64,000 bases of DNA from Acinetobacter pittii ANC 4050 (GCF_000399685.1 NZ_KB976987.1:3267943-3331942); one strand, 5' to 3'; positions 8,958 to 17,628 are shown, numbered from the stretch's first letter. Program-made: numbers and translations. The notes: generated by a model not told the origin, from the letters alone.

Positions 8958-9311
8958 ATGATCGGACAAATTTTAATTGTGCTTATCGCAATATTACATG
9001 TCTATATTTTAGTATTAGAGATGTTTTTGTGGGACAAACCTTATGGCATGAAAGCCTTTGGAAATAATGCCGAAAAAGCAAAACTCACTAAAGTAATGGC
9101 ACAAAACCAAGGTCTTTATAATGGCTTTTTAGCAGTAGGGTTATTCTGGTCTTTATTGGCAGATGCACCATTTGCGACATCTATTGCCAATTTCTTTTTA
9201 GGTTGTGTACTGATTGCTGGTATTTATGGCGGGCTGACTGCCAGTAAAAAGATTATTTATATTCAGGCAGTTCCAGCATTGATTGCTTTAGTCGCTGTTA
9301 ATTTTTTATGA
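8958..9311 (+). CDS. DUF1304 family small membrane protein
   Basis: A 117-residue protein with four hydrophobic segments (about 3-21, 48-68, 72-92 and 99-115) and the DUF1304 pattern HVYILVLEMFLW...NQGLYNGFLAVGL near the N-terminus. The family is an integral inner-membrane group of unknown function. AAAAGGAAAATTGT gives a good ribosome binding site. It is separated from the preceding operon by a terminator, so it probably has its own promoter in the short gap or relies on read-through. Confidence 0.8.
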   Translation: MIGQILIVLIAILHVYILVLEMFLWDKPYGMKAFGNNAEKAKLTKVMAQNQGLYNGFLAVGLFWSLLADAPFATSIANFFLGCVLIAGIYGGLTASKKIIYIQAVPALIALVAVNFL

Positions 9312-9323
9312 TGAGCTGAAATC

Positions 9324-9415
9324 TAGGTAATACTTTTAATTTCACGACGGAGCTTTAATCCGTGAGATTAGATACTATCAGCTAATTCTGTTACTTTTGT
9401 TTTGGCAAAAGTAAC
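9324..9415. repeat. Intergenic hairpin element
   Basis: Contains TAGGTAATAC (9324-9333) and a perfect ten-pair hairpin GTTACTTTTG-TTTTGG-CAAAAGTAAC (9390-9415). The pair of motifs, TAGGTAAT plus a (T/G)TNACTTTTG hairpin with a six-base loop, recurs in the other orientation at 48744-48778, suggesting a dispersed intergenic repeat family. The rest of the gap to glpM shows no gene. Confidence 0.45.
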
Positions 9416-9601
9416 CAAAACCATTGTCATCTGCAAAACCTGTTGTTTTGCATCATCTATCCACTCTCTTGCAAAAACATTCATTTATAATCATAGGCAG
9501 GTTGCAGATGACGTTTAGCACAAGCAGATTGTGGTTTAAGTATCTTTAGTCAAACTGCACGATATTGAAGTTTATAGTTAAGCGTTGGATCTAGATTAAA
9601 T

Positions 9602-9943
9602 ATGTGGGCGTTATTTTTAAAGTGTATGTTGGGGGCCGGGGTTGTCCTCATCATTTCAATTTTATCGAAAAGTAAGGCCTTTTATATTGCAGGGTTGGTC
9701 CCACTTTTTCCTACATTCGCTTTGATTGCCCACGTGATTGTTTACCAGCAAAAAGGGGTGGAGGCGTTACAAAAAACGGCTCTGTTTGGCCTATGGTCAC
9801 TTATTCCCTATGCCATTTATTTAGTTGCTGTTTATGTGCTGGCAACGCGTATGTCGATGTGGTCATGTCTAGGACTGGCAACTCTATGTTGGGTGGTCGC
9901 TGCGGCAGGTTTGATTTACGGCTGGCAGTGGTTTCAAAGTTAA
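9602..9943 (+). CDS. glpM: GlpM family membrane protein
   Basis: A 113-residue inner-membrane protein with about four hydrophobic helices. The signature FYIAGLVPLFPTFALIAH at residues 28-45 and the following EALQKTALFGLWSLIPYAIYLVAVY match E. coli GlpM closely in sequence and length. GlpM has been tied to glycerol metabolism and alginate production in Pseudomonas, but its molecular function is not established. No glp genes are next to it here. The gene stands alone between a repeat-bearing intergenic region and convergent tenA. Confidence 0.85.
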   Translation: MWALFLKCMLGAGVVLIISILSKSKAFYIAGLVPLFPTFALIAHVIVYQQKGVEALQKTALFGLWSLIPYAIYLVAVYVLATRMSMWSCLGLATLCWVVAAAGLIYGWQWFQS

Positions 9944-9993
9944 ATTTAAGGCTGACCATTTAACGAAGTAAATAGTCAGAGCCTCATCTTGAT

Positions 9994-10668
9994 TTAGATC
10001 TGGTCCAAACCTAACCATTGTCTTTGGTGGTAGGCACTATCCCAAAACAACCATTCAAGTTTTGCACCCATGGTGTAAGCGGCATGCATTTTTTCTAAAG
10101 TGTCTGCATCACAACGTGCTGCAACTTTATCTACTGTCGCAATCACATTACGAACCGCTGTATGGAACTCTTCACCAGCGTAAGTATCAATCCATACTTG
10201 GTAAGGGTTGTTAGGAATTGATTTATTCACAATATCTTTACCCACTTCGGCATAAATCCAGAAGCAAGGTAACAATGCTGCAAGTACGACAGGGTAGCTC
10301 TCAGACCAAGCAGTTGCGGTCAAAAATGAAGTGTAATGATGGCCTGCCAAGGTCAACGGCGTATTTTTAAATTCTTCTTTTGTGACACCAAAGTTTTTCA
10401 TGAAGTCATCATGCAAGCTGCGCTCAACCACAATTGCAATTTTAGCGGCATCTGAAAATTGCATGATATCGTCAGCCTCGAAAGCTTTCGCAGCTGCAAC
10501 AGCAAGCACACGGCCATAAGCTACTAAATATTGGGCATCTTGAATGACATAATGACAAAAAGCTTCTTTATCTAAAGTACCGTTAGCAAGTTCTTGATTA
10601 AAAGGCAGGTCGAGAATTTTTTGGTATAAATTTAAATTACGTTGCCAAAGTTCTTGAGAAAAAAGCAT
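9994..10668 (-). CDS. tenA: TenA family aminopyrimidine aminohydrolase (thiaminase II)
   Basis: All-helical TenA fold, 224 residues. Members hydrolyse aminomethyl-pyrimidine from degraded thiamine so that the pyrimidine can be salvaged. Conserved features are visible: an acidic residue in YVIQDAQYL near residue 46, the catalytic-type cysteine in LPCFWIYAEVG near 137, and the glutamate in TYAGEEF near 170-175. The start at MLFSQELW is preferred to one four codons upstream because TGGAATG precedes it by a few bases. There are no other thiamine genes in the window, and I saw no thi-box riboswitch in the 250 bases upstream. Confidence 0.88.
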   Translation of the reverse strand: MLFSQELWQRNLNLYQKILDLPFNQELANGTLDKEAFCHYVIQDAQYLVAYGRVLAVAAAKAFEADDIMQFSDAAKIAIVVERSLHDDFMKNFGVTKEEFKNTPLTLAGHHYTSFLTATAWSESYPVVLAALLPCFWIYAEVGKDIVNKSIPNNPYQVWIDTYAGEEFHTAVRNVIATVDKVAARCDADTLEKMHAAYTMGAKLEWLFWDSAYHQRQWLGLDQI

Positions 10669-10838
10669 AAAACATTCCATTTAAAATAAGATAGCTAAAC
10701 CGGATTTTAAATCAATTTTAAAATACAAAAATAATAATGATAGATATATCGCAAGAAAATATTTAATACGATTAATGAGTTAATTAAATGTTATAAATTT
10801 CTTTATTAAACATACAGATAAAGGAAATTGAATAACGG

Positions 10839-10878
10839 CACAAAACATCATCGTTTTGTGGTTAATTATCGATATAAT
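10839..10878 (+). promoter_or_regulatory. Predicted promoter with overlapping inverted repeat before the DUF475 gene
   Basis: A perfect eight-base inverted repeat CACAAAAC-N6-GTTTTGTG (10839-10860) lies where a -35 box would be for the TATAAT at 10873-10878. This looks like an operator overlapping the promoter. The regulator is unknown. Confidence 0.5.
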
Positions 10879-10929
10879 AGCCGCGGTTTTTAAGAAAGAT
10901 TAAATTTATTCTTGGTATAGGTCTGATCC

Positions 10930-12012
10930 ATGAAGCATTTCCGATTTTCGATATTTTTTACGGTGGTGTGTTTAGCACTATCCGCGTATTGGGGTTTTAC
11001 CCACGGACCTGAAGCCGGCGTGTCTACCATGCTTAAAGCTTTAACAATTACAGCAATTTTAGCTGTAATGGAGGTCTCTTTATCTTTTGACAACGCTGTC
11101 GTAAATGCATCGGTTCTACGTAATTGGGACCCGTTCTGGAAAATGATCTTTTTAACGGTAGGTATTTTAATCGCCGTTTTTGGTATGCGTTTAGTTTTCC
11201 CTGTTGTAATTGTTGCAGTGACTGCAGATATGGGTGTTATTGAAGTGGCTAAATTGGCACTCAATGATCCGAAAACTTACTCTGATCGTTTAATGGCACA
11301 CCATGCTGAAATTTCAGCTTTTGGTGGAACATTCCTATTACTGGTGTTCTTAAACTTCTTTTTTGATGACGAAAAAGAAACCCATTGGTTTAGATGGCTT
11401 GAATCTAAACTTGCAAGCTTGGCAAGCGTACCGGCAATGTCTGTATTTCTGGCTTTGATTGCCTTAATCGTGATGGCTGCTTATGTGGATGAAGTTCACC
11501 GCTTAGCTGTGGTCATGGCAGGTATTTGGGGCATTGTGGTTTATATTGGCGTTGAAGTACTCAGTCATTTATTAGGTGGTGAGCCTGAAATTGATGAAAA
11601 TGGTAATGCTGTATTACAAGATGGATCAGGTGCTGCTTCTGGTGTGGTGAAAGCAGGTTTAGGTGGTTTCTTATATCTTGAAGTATTAGATGCATCATTC
11701 AGTTTTGATGGCGTAATCGGTGCATTTGCGATTACCAGCGACGTGGTCGTGATTATGCTCGGTCTTGCAATCGGTGCTATTTTTGTCCGTTCAATGACAG
11801 TTTACCTTGTAGAAAAAGGCACACTAGATGCCTATGTGTTCTTGGAACATGGCGCGCATTATGCAATTGGTGCTTTAGCATTCATTATGATTGCAAGTGG
11901 TACTGGCGTACATGTACCTGAAGTTGTCACAGGTTTAATTGGTGTAGCGTTCATTGTTTGGGCTGTTATTGCTTCAATTCAATATTCAAAGCGCGAGCAA
12001 CAGTCGCCTTAA
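10930..12012 (+). CDS. DUF475 / TerC-like integral membrane protein
   Basis: A 360-residue polytopic inner-membrane protein with roughly nine to ten helices. Two internal repeats carry the TerC-superfamily signature: EVSLSFDNAVVNASVL near residue 48 and EVLDASFSFDGVIGAFAI near residue 256. The acidic residues in these motifs are thought to bind metal ions; relatives are linked to manganese export and tellurite resistance. The DUF475 branch itself is uncharacterised. I looked for a yybP-ykoY manganese riboswitch upstream and did not see one; an inverted repeat over the probable -35 box is there instead. A terminator follows. Confidence 0.85.
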   Translation: MKHFRFSIFFTVVCLALSAYWGFTHGPEAGVSTMLKALTITAILAVMEVSLSFDNAVVNASVLRNWDPFWKMIFLTVGILIAVFGMRLVFPVVIVAVTADMGVIEVAKLALNDPKTYSDRLMAHHAEISAFGGTFLLLVFLNFFFDDEKETHWFRWLESKLASLASVPAMSVFLALIALIVMAAYVDEVHRLAVVMAGIWGIVVYIGVEVLSHLLGGEPEIDENGNAVLQDGSGAASGVVKAGLGGFLYLEVLDASFSFDGVIGAFAITSDVVVIMLGLAIGAIFVRSMTVYLVEKGTLDAYVFLEHGAHYAIGALAFIMIASGTGVHVPEVVTGLIGVAFIVWAVIASIQYSKREQQSP

Positions 12013-12040
12013 GCTAATTTTCAGCAAACTTCGATAGAAT

Positions 12041-12069
12041 AAAGAGGCTAAATGCCTCTTTATTTTTTT
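12041..12069 (+). terminator. Terminator after the DUF475 gene
   Basis: AAAGAGGC-TAAAT-GCCTCTTT followed by a T-rich run. Confidence 0.85.
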
Positions 12070-12158
12070 AAGCCCAAATCGTTATTTTAAATAAGGTGTC
12101 CCGTATTTTTAGAAACGAATCGGCTTATAATTTACCTAGTTTGATAACGTGTATTGAT

Positions 12159-13523
12159 ATGATGAATGCTTTGGAACGTCGCTCAACTTTTGCCTTAAGT
12201 AGTATTTTCGCGCTACGCATGTTGGGCTTGTTCATGATTATTCCTGTCTTTTCTGTAGTTGGACAGTCATATCAATATGCGACTCCAGCACTCATTGGTT
12301 TGGCTGTGGGCGTTTACGGCTTAAGTCAGGCGATTTTACAAATTCCATTTAGCTTACTAGCAGACCGTTTTAGCCGTAAACCACTGGTGGTATTTGGACT
12401 ATTACTCTTTGCCATTGGTGGTGCAATTGCGGGGTTATCTGACACGATTTATGGCGTGATTATTGGCCGTGCTATCGCTGGCGCGGGTGCAGTTTCGGCA
12501 GTTGTCATGGCGCTTTTAGCCGATGTGACGCGTGAAGAACAGCGTACTAAAGCCATGGCTGCAATGGGCATGAGTATTGGCCTGTCTTTTGTCGTGGCGT
12601 TTAGTCTTGGGCCTTGGCTCACAAGCCTTGTCGGTATTTCTGGTTTGTTCTTTGTGACGACCATTATGGGCTTAATCGCGATTTTGATGTTATTGCTCGT
12701 ACCTAAAGTAACTCGTCATCATCGTAATTATCAGCAAGGCTACATGGCGCAGCTTAGGCAAGTTATTCAAATGGGTGATTTAAACCGTTTACACGTTTCG
12801 GTTTTTGCATTGCATTTATTGCTGACCGCCATGTTTATTTATGTGCCTTCACAACTCATTGAGTTTGCCCATATTCCTCTGGCGAGCCATGGTCTGGTGT
12901 ATTTACCACTGTTAGTCATTAGTCTGTTCTTTGCATTTCCAAGCATTATTATTGCTGAAAAATATCGCAAAATGCGCGGGATTTTCTTAACAGCTATTAC
13001 AGGCATTATTGCAGGTTTACTATTACTGATATTTGGTTATCAATCAAAATATGTATTACTTGCCGGTCTAGGTATTTTCTTTATTGCATTTAATGTGATG
13101 GAAGCTTTATTACCTTCTTGGTTGTCGAAGTCTGCTCCAATCCAGTCAAAAGCCACTGCTATGGGGGTAAATGCCAGTAGTCAATTTTTAGGCGCTTTTT
13201 TTGGTGGCACGTTAGGTGGTCAATTATTGATGTTACATAATACTGCGATTGGATGGAGTGTCTTGGCAGGGATTGCTATAATATGGTTGCTAATTAGTTT
13301 TGGTTTAGCTCAGCCGCGGTATTTGTCATCGATTGTGTTGCCATTGCCGCAAGTGCAACAGGTGAATGAGTGGACCACACAGCTATTGGCAATTCGTGGT
13401 ATTGAAGAAGTTGTGGTGATGCCTGACCAGCAAGTTGCTTATATTAAAGTCGATAAACAGTCTCTAGATGATGCTGCGCGACGTGATTTAACGCAGTTGT
13501 TCGGTAAAGAGGTAGCCATTTAA
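12159..13523 (+). CDS. MFS exporter, YajR-like, with C-terminal YAM domain
   Basis: A twelve-helix major facilitator protein. The start ERRSTFALSSIFALRMLGLFMIIPV and GVYGLSQAILQIPFSLLADRFSRKP (motif A) match E. coli YajR, a presumed proton-driven drug exporter. The last ~65 residues after helix 12 (TTQLLAIRGIEEVVV...AYIKVD) form a small soluble ferredoxin-like domain, the YAM domain that distinguishes YajR from most MFS exporters. Two adjacent ATG codons at 12159 and 12162 are the likely start; an in-frame GTG at 12096 would add a poorly conserved extension. The substrate is unknown. It lies 51 bases upstream of ssb and may be co-transcribed with it. Confidence 0.85.
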   Translation: MMNALERRSTFALSSIFALRMLGLFMIIPVFSVVGQSYQYATPALIGLAVGVYGLSQAILQIPFSLLADRFSRKPLVVFGLLLFAIGGAIAGLSDTIYGVIIGRAIAGAGAVSAVVMALLADVTREEQRTKAMAAMGMSIGLSFVVAFSLGPWLTSLVGISGLFFVTTIMGLIAILMLLLVPKVTRHHRNYQQGYMAQLRQVIQMGDLNRLHVSVFALHLLLTAMFIYVPSQLIEFAHIPLASHGLVYLPLLVISLFFAFPSIIIAEKYRKMRGIFLTAITGIIAGLLLLIFGYQSKYVLLAGLGIFFIAFNVMEALLPSWLSKSAPIQSKATAMGVNASSQFLGAFFGGTLGGQLLMLHNTAIGWSVLAGIAIIWLLISFGLAQPRYLSSIVLPLPQVQQVNEWTTQLLAIRGIEEVVVMPDQQVAYIKVDKQSLDDAARRDLTQLFGKEVAI

Positions 13524-13574
13524 GCATAACTCTTATAAAGTAAAACATAGAAATGTATAGGATGAAGACAGCTA

Positions 13575-14165
13575 ATGCGTGGTGTAAATAAGGTTATTTT
13601 GGTTGGTACTTTGGGTCGTGATCCTGAAACAAAAACTTTTCCAAATGGGGGCTCGTTGACCCAATTTTCAATCGCGACAAGTGAAGCTTGGACTGATAAA
13701 AATACCGGTGAACGTAAAGAACAAACAGAATGGCACCGTATTGTTTTGCATAACCGTTTAGGGGAAATTGCTCAGCAGTTCTTACGTAAAGGTTCTAAGG
13801 TTTATATTGAAGGTTCATTACGTACGCGTCAGTGGACAGACCAAAATGGCCAAGAGCGTTATACAACAGAAATCCGTGGCGACCAGATGCAAATGTTAGA
13901 TGCTCGTCAACAAGGTGAACAAGGTTTCGCTGGTGGTAATGATTTTAATCAACCACGTTTTAACGCACCTCAACAAGGTGGTAATGGTTATCAAAACAAT
14001 AACAACCAAGGTGGCGGCTACGGCCAAAACAGCGGTGGTTATGGTAGCCAAGGTGGTTTTGGTAATAATGGTGGCAACAGCCCACAAGGTGGTGGTTTCG
14101 CTCCTAAAGCGCCACAACAACCAGCGTCTGCACCAGCTGATTTAGACGACGATTTACCGTTCTAA
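13575..14165 (+). CDS. ssb: Single-stranded DNA-binding protein
   Basis: Binds single-stranded DNA in replication, repair and recombination as a tetramer. The OB-fold occupies residues 1-110 and starts [18 protein letters not shown]; a glycine-, glutamine- and asparagine-rich flexible linker of about 75 residues follows; the acidic tip DLDDDLPF at the C-terminus is the docking site for partner proteins. The 196-residue length is normal for Acinetobacter-type SSB. In many gammaproteobacteria ssb lies next to uvrA; here they are 6.5 kb apart. A terminator shared with azlD follows. Confidence 0.97.
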   Translation: MRGVNKVILVGTLGRDPETKTFPNGGSLTQFSIATSEAWTDKNTGERKEQTEWHRIVLHNRLGEIAQQFLRKGSKVYIEGSLRTRQWTDQNGQERYTTEIRGDQMQMLDARQQGEQGFAGGNDFNQPRFNAPQQGGNGYQNNNNQGGGYGQNSGGYGSQGGFGNNGGNSPQGGGFAPKAPQQPASAPADLDDDLPF

Positions 14166-14176
14166 TTAAAGTTTCG

Positions 14177-14204
14177 AAAAAGGCGAGTTTATCTCGCCTT
14201 TTTT
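14177..14204. terminator. Bidirectional terminator between ssb and azlD
   Basis: AAGGCGAG-TTTAT-CTCGCCTT with A and T tracts on each side. Confidence 0.88.
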
Positions 14205-14205
14205 A

Positions 14206-14529
14206 TTACTCAATCCCAAGCAAACGTATAATTGCCGTACTCGCAGCTGCTAAGCAAATCACCAATAAAAGTGGTACTTTTTTCCAAACTAAGAACAGTG
14301 CTAGGGCCACCCCAAATATTCGTGCGAAACCCGCGAAATTTTGACCTTCAAAAAATGTCGTCGTCACAGCAATTGCACAGAGCAAGACCGTTGCGCCGTT
14401 TGAGAGTAAAACTTGGTATTTTTCAGAAAAATTAAACTTGGCACCTAAGTGAAAACCAGCAAAGCGAATACCATAGGTTCCAAGTGCTAACAAACCTATA
14501 CCTAAAATAATGAGTAATTGTTGACTCAT
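14206..14529 (-). CDS. azlD: AzlD family branched-chain amino acid exporter subunit
   Basis: A small (107 aa) four-helix inner-membrane protein with the AzlD pattern GTYGIRFAGFHLG near the N-terminus and TTTFFEGQNFAGFARIFGV in the middle. With AzlC it forms a branched-chain amino acid (and azaleucine) exporter of the LIV-E class. It overlaps azlC by four bases (ATGA), so the two are translationally coupled. The terminator shared with ssb lies just downstream. Confidence 0.85.
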   Translation of the reverse strand: MSQQLLIILGIGLLALGTYGIRFAGFHLGAKFNFSEKYQVLLSNGATVLLCAIAVTTTFFEGQNFAGFARIFGVALALFLVWKKVPLLLVICLAAASTAIIRLLGIE

Positions 14530-15194
14530 TTCTTTCTACCAAATATTAAGCCAAAAAGTGAAATCAGAATTGGAAGTCCTGAAGCTAAAAAGGGCGTGGT
14601 GATCAGCGCTAAAGTTGATCCAGCAAATGCAGCTTTTCGAGTGGTTTTATTCTTTAAAGCATTAAAAGTAAATGCAATTAAAATGGCTGGGAAAATGGCA
14701 TCTAAACCAAAAGTTTTCGGGTCTGGAATAGCGCTTCCAATAAAATAACCTGCTGTTACACCGAGCGGCCAACTGAACATGATGCCTATTCCACATAACC
14801 AGTACGCAGCCTTTTTCGTTTCGAAATCGGGCTGTGCCATGCCAAACAAAACGCTTTCGTCGTTCATGATGTGAGACCCAAAATATTGAGAATATTTGCC
14901 TCGAATCAGTTCATTGACCGCAATACCAAAAGGTAAATGCCTTAAATTGACGAGTAGTCCTGCAATAGCAGCCGCAATTGGGCTACCTCCTACAGCCAAG
15001 AATCCAATAAAAATAAATTCAGCAGTTCCTGCGAGCACAAATACGGATAGACAAAGCGGAATCCAGAGTGCTAAGCCATAACTTGCGGCGAGTGAACCTA
15101 AAGACATACCAACGACACTCGTCGCTAGACACACAAAGAAAATCGAGCGAGTTGTGTCTTTACTGAGTTTTTTAATGAGAGCGTATGTAGTCAT
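14526..15194 (-). CDS. azlC: AzlC family branched-chain amino acid exporter subunit
   Basis: The large, multi-helix subunit of the LIV-E exporter. Family features: GMSLGSLAASYGL, GTAEFIFIGFLAVGGSP and LLVNLRHLPFGI in the first half, and HIMNDESVLFG in the middle. The start is set at MTTYALIKKL (15194) because the predicted promoter (TTGACA, 17 bases, CATTAT, ending at 15223) would leave the upstream in-frame codons untranscribed or at the very 5' end; no strong ribosome binding site is visible. Divergent from the XRE-cupin gene at 15290, which probably controls it. Confidence 0.83.
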   Translation of the reverse strand: MTTYALIKKLSKDTTRSIFFVCLATSVVGMSLGSLAASYGLALWIPLCLSVFVLAGTAEFIFIGFLAVGGSPIAAAIAGLLVNLRHLPFGIAVNELIRGKYSQYFGSHIMNDESVLFGMAQPDFETKKAAYWLCGIGIMFSWPLGVTAGYFIGSAIPDPKTFGLDAIFPAILIAFTFNALKNKTTRKAAFAGSTLALITTPFLASGLPILISLFGLIFGRKK

Positions 15195-15204
15195 AGCATG
15201 ATAT

Positions 15205-15267
15205 AACGAACGTTTTTCCATTATAATGAATAAGTCTGATTGTTTTGTCAAAACGAACGATCGTTTT
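15205..15267 (-). promoter_or_regulatory. azlCD promoter and putative operators
   Basis: On the minus strand TTGACA (15246-15251) and CATTAT (15223-15228) are 17 bases apart. The dyad AACGATCGTT (15256-15265), part of AAACGAACGATCGTTT, abuts the -35 box. AACGAACG recurs at 15205-15212 beyond the -10 box. The repeats are likely the binding sites of the divergent XRE-cupin regulator. Confidence 0.6.
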
Positions 15268-15289
15268 TTTTATAGAACGGATAGAATGA

Positions 15290-15838
15290 ATGTCTCAGCC
15301 AATTGAAATTATTGCCAAAGGTTTAACGCGTGAACGCCAAAGAGCAGGGCTTTCATTGGCAGAGGTTGCCCGTCGTGCAGGCGTTGCAAAGTCTACACTT
15401 TCACAATTAGAGGCAGGCCAAGGTAACCCAAGCATTGAAACCTTATGGGCACTTTGTGTGGCGTTAAATATTCCATTTGCACGTTTGATGGAAGAACCGA
15501 GCAATCAGGTACAAGTCATTCGCTGTGGCGATGGTCCAACAGTGAGCTCAGAGATTGCTAATTACAAAGCAATTTTGCTTGCGACTTGTCCGCCTCATGC
15601 GCGCCGTGATGTTTATTTATTGATTGTGGAGCCGGGTGAAGACCGGCTTTCAGAGCCACATCCAGTTGGTTCTGTAGAGCATATTATTGTGATTGAAGGG
15701 AAAGCTTTGGTGGGTTTAATTGATGAAGCGGTAGAGCTTGGTGTTGGAGACTATATTTGCTATCCAGCTGACCAGAAACATATATTTAGAGCGTTGCAAA
15801 CAGGCACAAAAGCGTTGTTAATCTCTGAACAGAACTAA
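15290..15838 (+). CDS. XRE-family regulator with cupin sensor domain
   Basis: Residues 8-62 form a helix-turn-helix of the XRE type (RERQRAGLSLAEVARRAGVAK followed by STLSQLEAGQGNPSIETLWAL). Residues 110-180 form a cupin barrel (HPVGSVEHIIVIEGKALVGL...GDYICYPADQKHIFRAL) that would bind a small effector. The arrangement beside azlCD, divergent with shared palindromes, is the common local-regulator pattern; a branched-chain amino acid or related molecule is the natural guess for the ligand. Length 182 aa is typical. Confidence 0.85.
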   Translation: MSQPIEIIAKGLTRERQRAGLSLAEVARRAGVAKSTLSQLEAGQGNPSIETLWALCVALNIPFARLMEEPSNQVQVIRCGDGPTVSSEIANYKAILLATCPPHARRDVYLLIVEPGEDRLSEPHPVGSVEHIIVIEGKALVGLIDEAVELGVGDYICYPADQKHIFRALQTGTKALLISEQN

Positions 15839-15925
15839 AGATTTTCAATCTGATTAAAATAAAAACAAAAAGCCATTTAGCAGTATCCGCTACAAAAAGG
15901 GCCAATTTTGCGTATAAATTTTGCA

Positions 15926-15961
15926 ATTGGCTCTCTCTTTTATTACAAAAATGGCTCTCGT
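15926..15961 (+). promoter_or_regulatory. GabR-type direct-repeat operator upstream of gabP
   Basis: ATTGGCTCTCTC (15926-15937) and AATGGCTCTCGT (15950-15961) are direct repeats exactly 24 bases apart. The same pair with the same spacing and matching flanks is found over the start of the gabR-like gene (19152-19187). An inverted half-site GCCAATT lies at 15901-15907. MocR/GabR regulators bind direct repeats, so this links gabP to that regulator. Confidence 0.75.
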
Positions 15962-16143
15962 TTCTTGAGTGCCGAAACGACAAATTAAAGCTATTGGAAG
16001 TATGCATACGGAAGCGCCGGATAAGCTCAGTGAATTTTCTGTTTTAGGAATTGGGCAGAACGGCTAAATTTTTAGGGGATATTTTTTGGCTTCGGAGGAT
16101 TTCCGAGACTAGCCGATATCCTCCATATATTAAGGAAAATGAT

Positions 16144-17586
16144 ATGGCAGCTCATCAAAATGGTTCTGAAGCCAATCACTCCCAAAGTTTAAAACATGGA
16201 CTTAAATCACGCCACCTCACCATGATCTCGATTGCTGGGGTTATTGGCGGTTCTCTGTTTGTTGGCTCAGGCAGTATTATCTACAACACCGGCCCTGTGG
16301 TATTTCTAACCTACGCATTAGGTGGTTTACTCGTTTGGTTCATCATGCGTATGTTAGGCGAGATGGCCGTTTTAAATCCTGATAGTGGCTCTTTTTCAAC
16401 CTATGCGGATCGTGCAATTGGTCGTTGGGCAGGGTTTTCAATTGGCTGGTTGTACTGGTGTACTTTGGCAATGCTCATGGGGTGGGAAGCTTATGTTGCA
16501 GGTAAAATTCTAAACAACTGGTTCCCGTTTATACCGATCTGGGCCTATATGGTCGTGGTGATTGGTGCACTTGTTGTCGTTAATTTGCAAAACGTGAAAA
16601 ACTATGGCGAGTTTGAGTTCTGGTTTGCGCTCATTAAAGTCATCGCGATTGTTATTTTCCTTGTGATTGGTAGTTTAGCCATCATGCATTTGTGGCCTTG
16701 GGGCAATCCGGCTGCTTCTGGTATTAGTAACCTAACTTCTCAAGGCTTTATGCCTAATGGTGGTTCATCCGTTATTACCGCCTTGCTTGGGGTCATGTTC
16801 GCCTATATTGGCGCTGAAATTGTGACTGTAGCAGCAGCAGAATCGGCAAACCCATCTAAAGAAATTCGTAAGGCATCGAACTCGGTGGTTTGGCGAATTA
16901 TTTTATTCTATGTCGGCTCAATGTTCGTTGCGGTATGTTTGATTCCCCACAACAATGAACTTTTGAAAGATTCAACTTGGGGTACTTATAGTGTGACTCT
17001 GTCTGCCCTTGGCATTCCGGGTGCGCGCCATATCGTTAACTTTGTGGTTTTAACATCGGTATGTAGTTGCTTTAACTCAGCACTTTACACATGTTCACGT
17101 ATGTTGTTCTCTTTAGCTAAACGTGGTGATGCACCGAAAAGTTTTGGTTCTGTAAACAGTAAAAGCAGCCCTTGGGTTGGGGTGATTGTGTCATGCTTCT
17201 TCTCAGTGATTGCAGTAATTTTAACTGCAACCGAGAGTATGAATGTTTATGACTTTTTCATGCTAACGACTGGTGCAGCAACACTGTATGTATACCTGAC
17301 CATTGCATATTCTCAGCTTCGTATGCGTAAGAAACTTGAAGCGGAAGGCGTAAAAATTGACTTTAAAATGTGGATGTTCCCTTATCTAACATACGTGGTG
17401 ATCTTTGCAATTATTGGTGCAATTCTTACCATGTTGATTGAAGGCACCTACTTTAAAGAAGTGATTTACACTACAGCATTGTTCGGCATTATTGTGTTCT
17501 TCGGATTGTTGTCCGAAAAATTGGGTTGGGGTAAAGATCGTAGAGCGACTCATTTAACTCACAGCCATGAAGAAAAGTTAGTTTAG
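16144..17586 (+). CDS. gabP: GABA/amino acid permease (APC family)
   Basis: A twelve-helix amino acid-polyamine-organocation transporter, 480 residues. HGLKSRHLTMISIAGVIGG at the N-terminus, DSGSFSTYADRAIGRWAGF and KNYGEFEFWFALIKVIAI match E. coli GabP. It imports 4-aminobutyrate by proton symport, feeding the adjacent GabT-GabD pathway. The ATG at 16144 follows AAGGAAAATGAT; upstream in-frame codons have no ribosome binding site and lack membrane-family homology. The direct-repeat operator 180 bases upstream argues for control by the MocR-type regulator encoded convergently. Confidence 0.87.
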   Translation: MAAHQNGSEANHSQSLKHGLKSRHLTMISIAGVIGGSLFVGSGSIIYNTGPVVFLTYALGGLLVWFIMRMLGEMAVLNPDSGSFSTYADRAIGRWAGFSIGWLYWCTLAMLMGWEAYVAGKILNNWFPFIPIWAYMVVVIGALVVVNLQNVKNYGEFEFWFALIKVIAIVIFLVIGSLAIMHLWPWGNPAASGISNLTSQGFMPNGGSSVITALLGVMFAYIGAEIVTVAAAESANPSKEIRKASNSVVWRIILFYVGSMFVAVCLIPHNNELLKDSTWGTYSVTLSALGIPGARHIVNFVVLTSVCSCFNSALYTCSRMLFSLAKRGDAPKSFGSVNSKSSPWVGVIVSCFFSVIAVILTATESMNVYDFFMLTTGAATLYVYLTIAYSQLRMRKKLEAEGVKIDFKMWMFPYLTYVVIFAIIGAILTMLIEGTYFKEVIYTTALFGIIVFFGLLSEKLGWGKDRRATHLTHSHEEKLV

Positions 17587-17597
17587 AATCTTTAAAC

Positions 17598-17628
17598 AAA
17601 AAGAGCCTCACAATCAGGCTCTTTTTTT
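17598..17628. terminator. Terminator between gabP and the gabR-like gene
   Basis: AAGAGCCT-CACAATC-AGGCTCTT with A tract before and seven T after; usable in both directions. Confidence 0.87.

Noticed and set aside
10681..10929. yybP-ykoY manganese riboswitch before the DUF475/TerC-like gene, or thi-box before tenA
   Set aside because: None of the conserved segments of either riboswitch is present in this gap; only an inverted repeat and a -10 box were found.
13896..14145. Overlapping frames within ssb
   Set aside because: They are products of the repetitive glycine/asparagine linker codons of ssb read in other frames.
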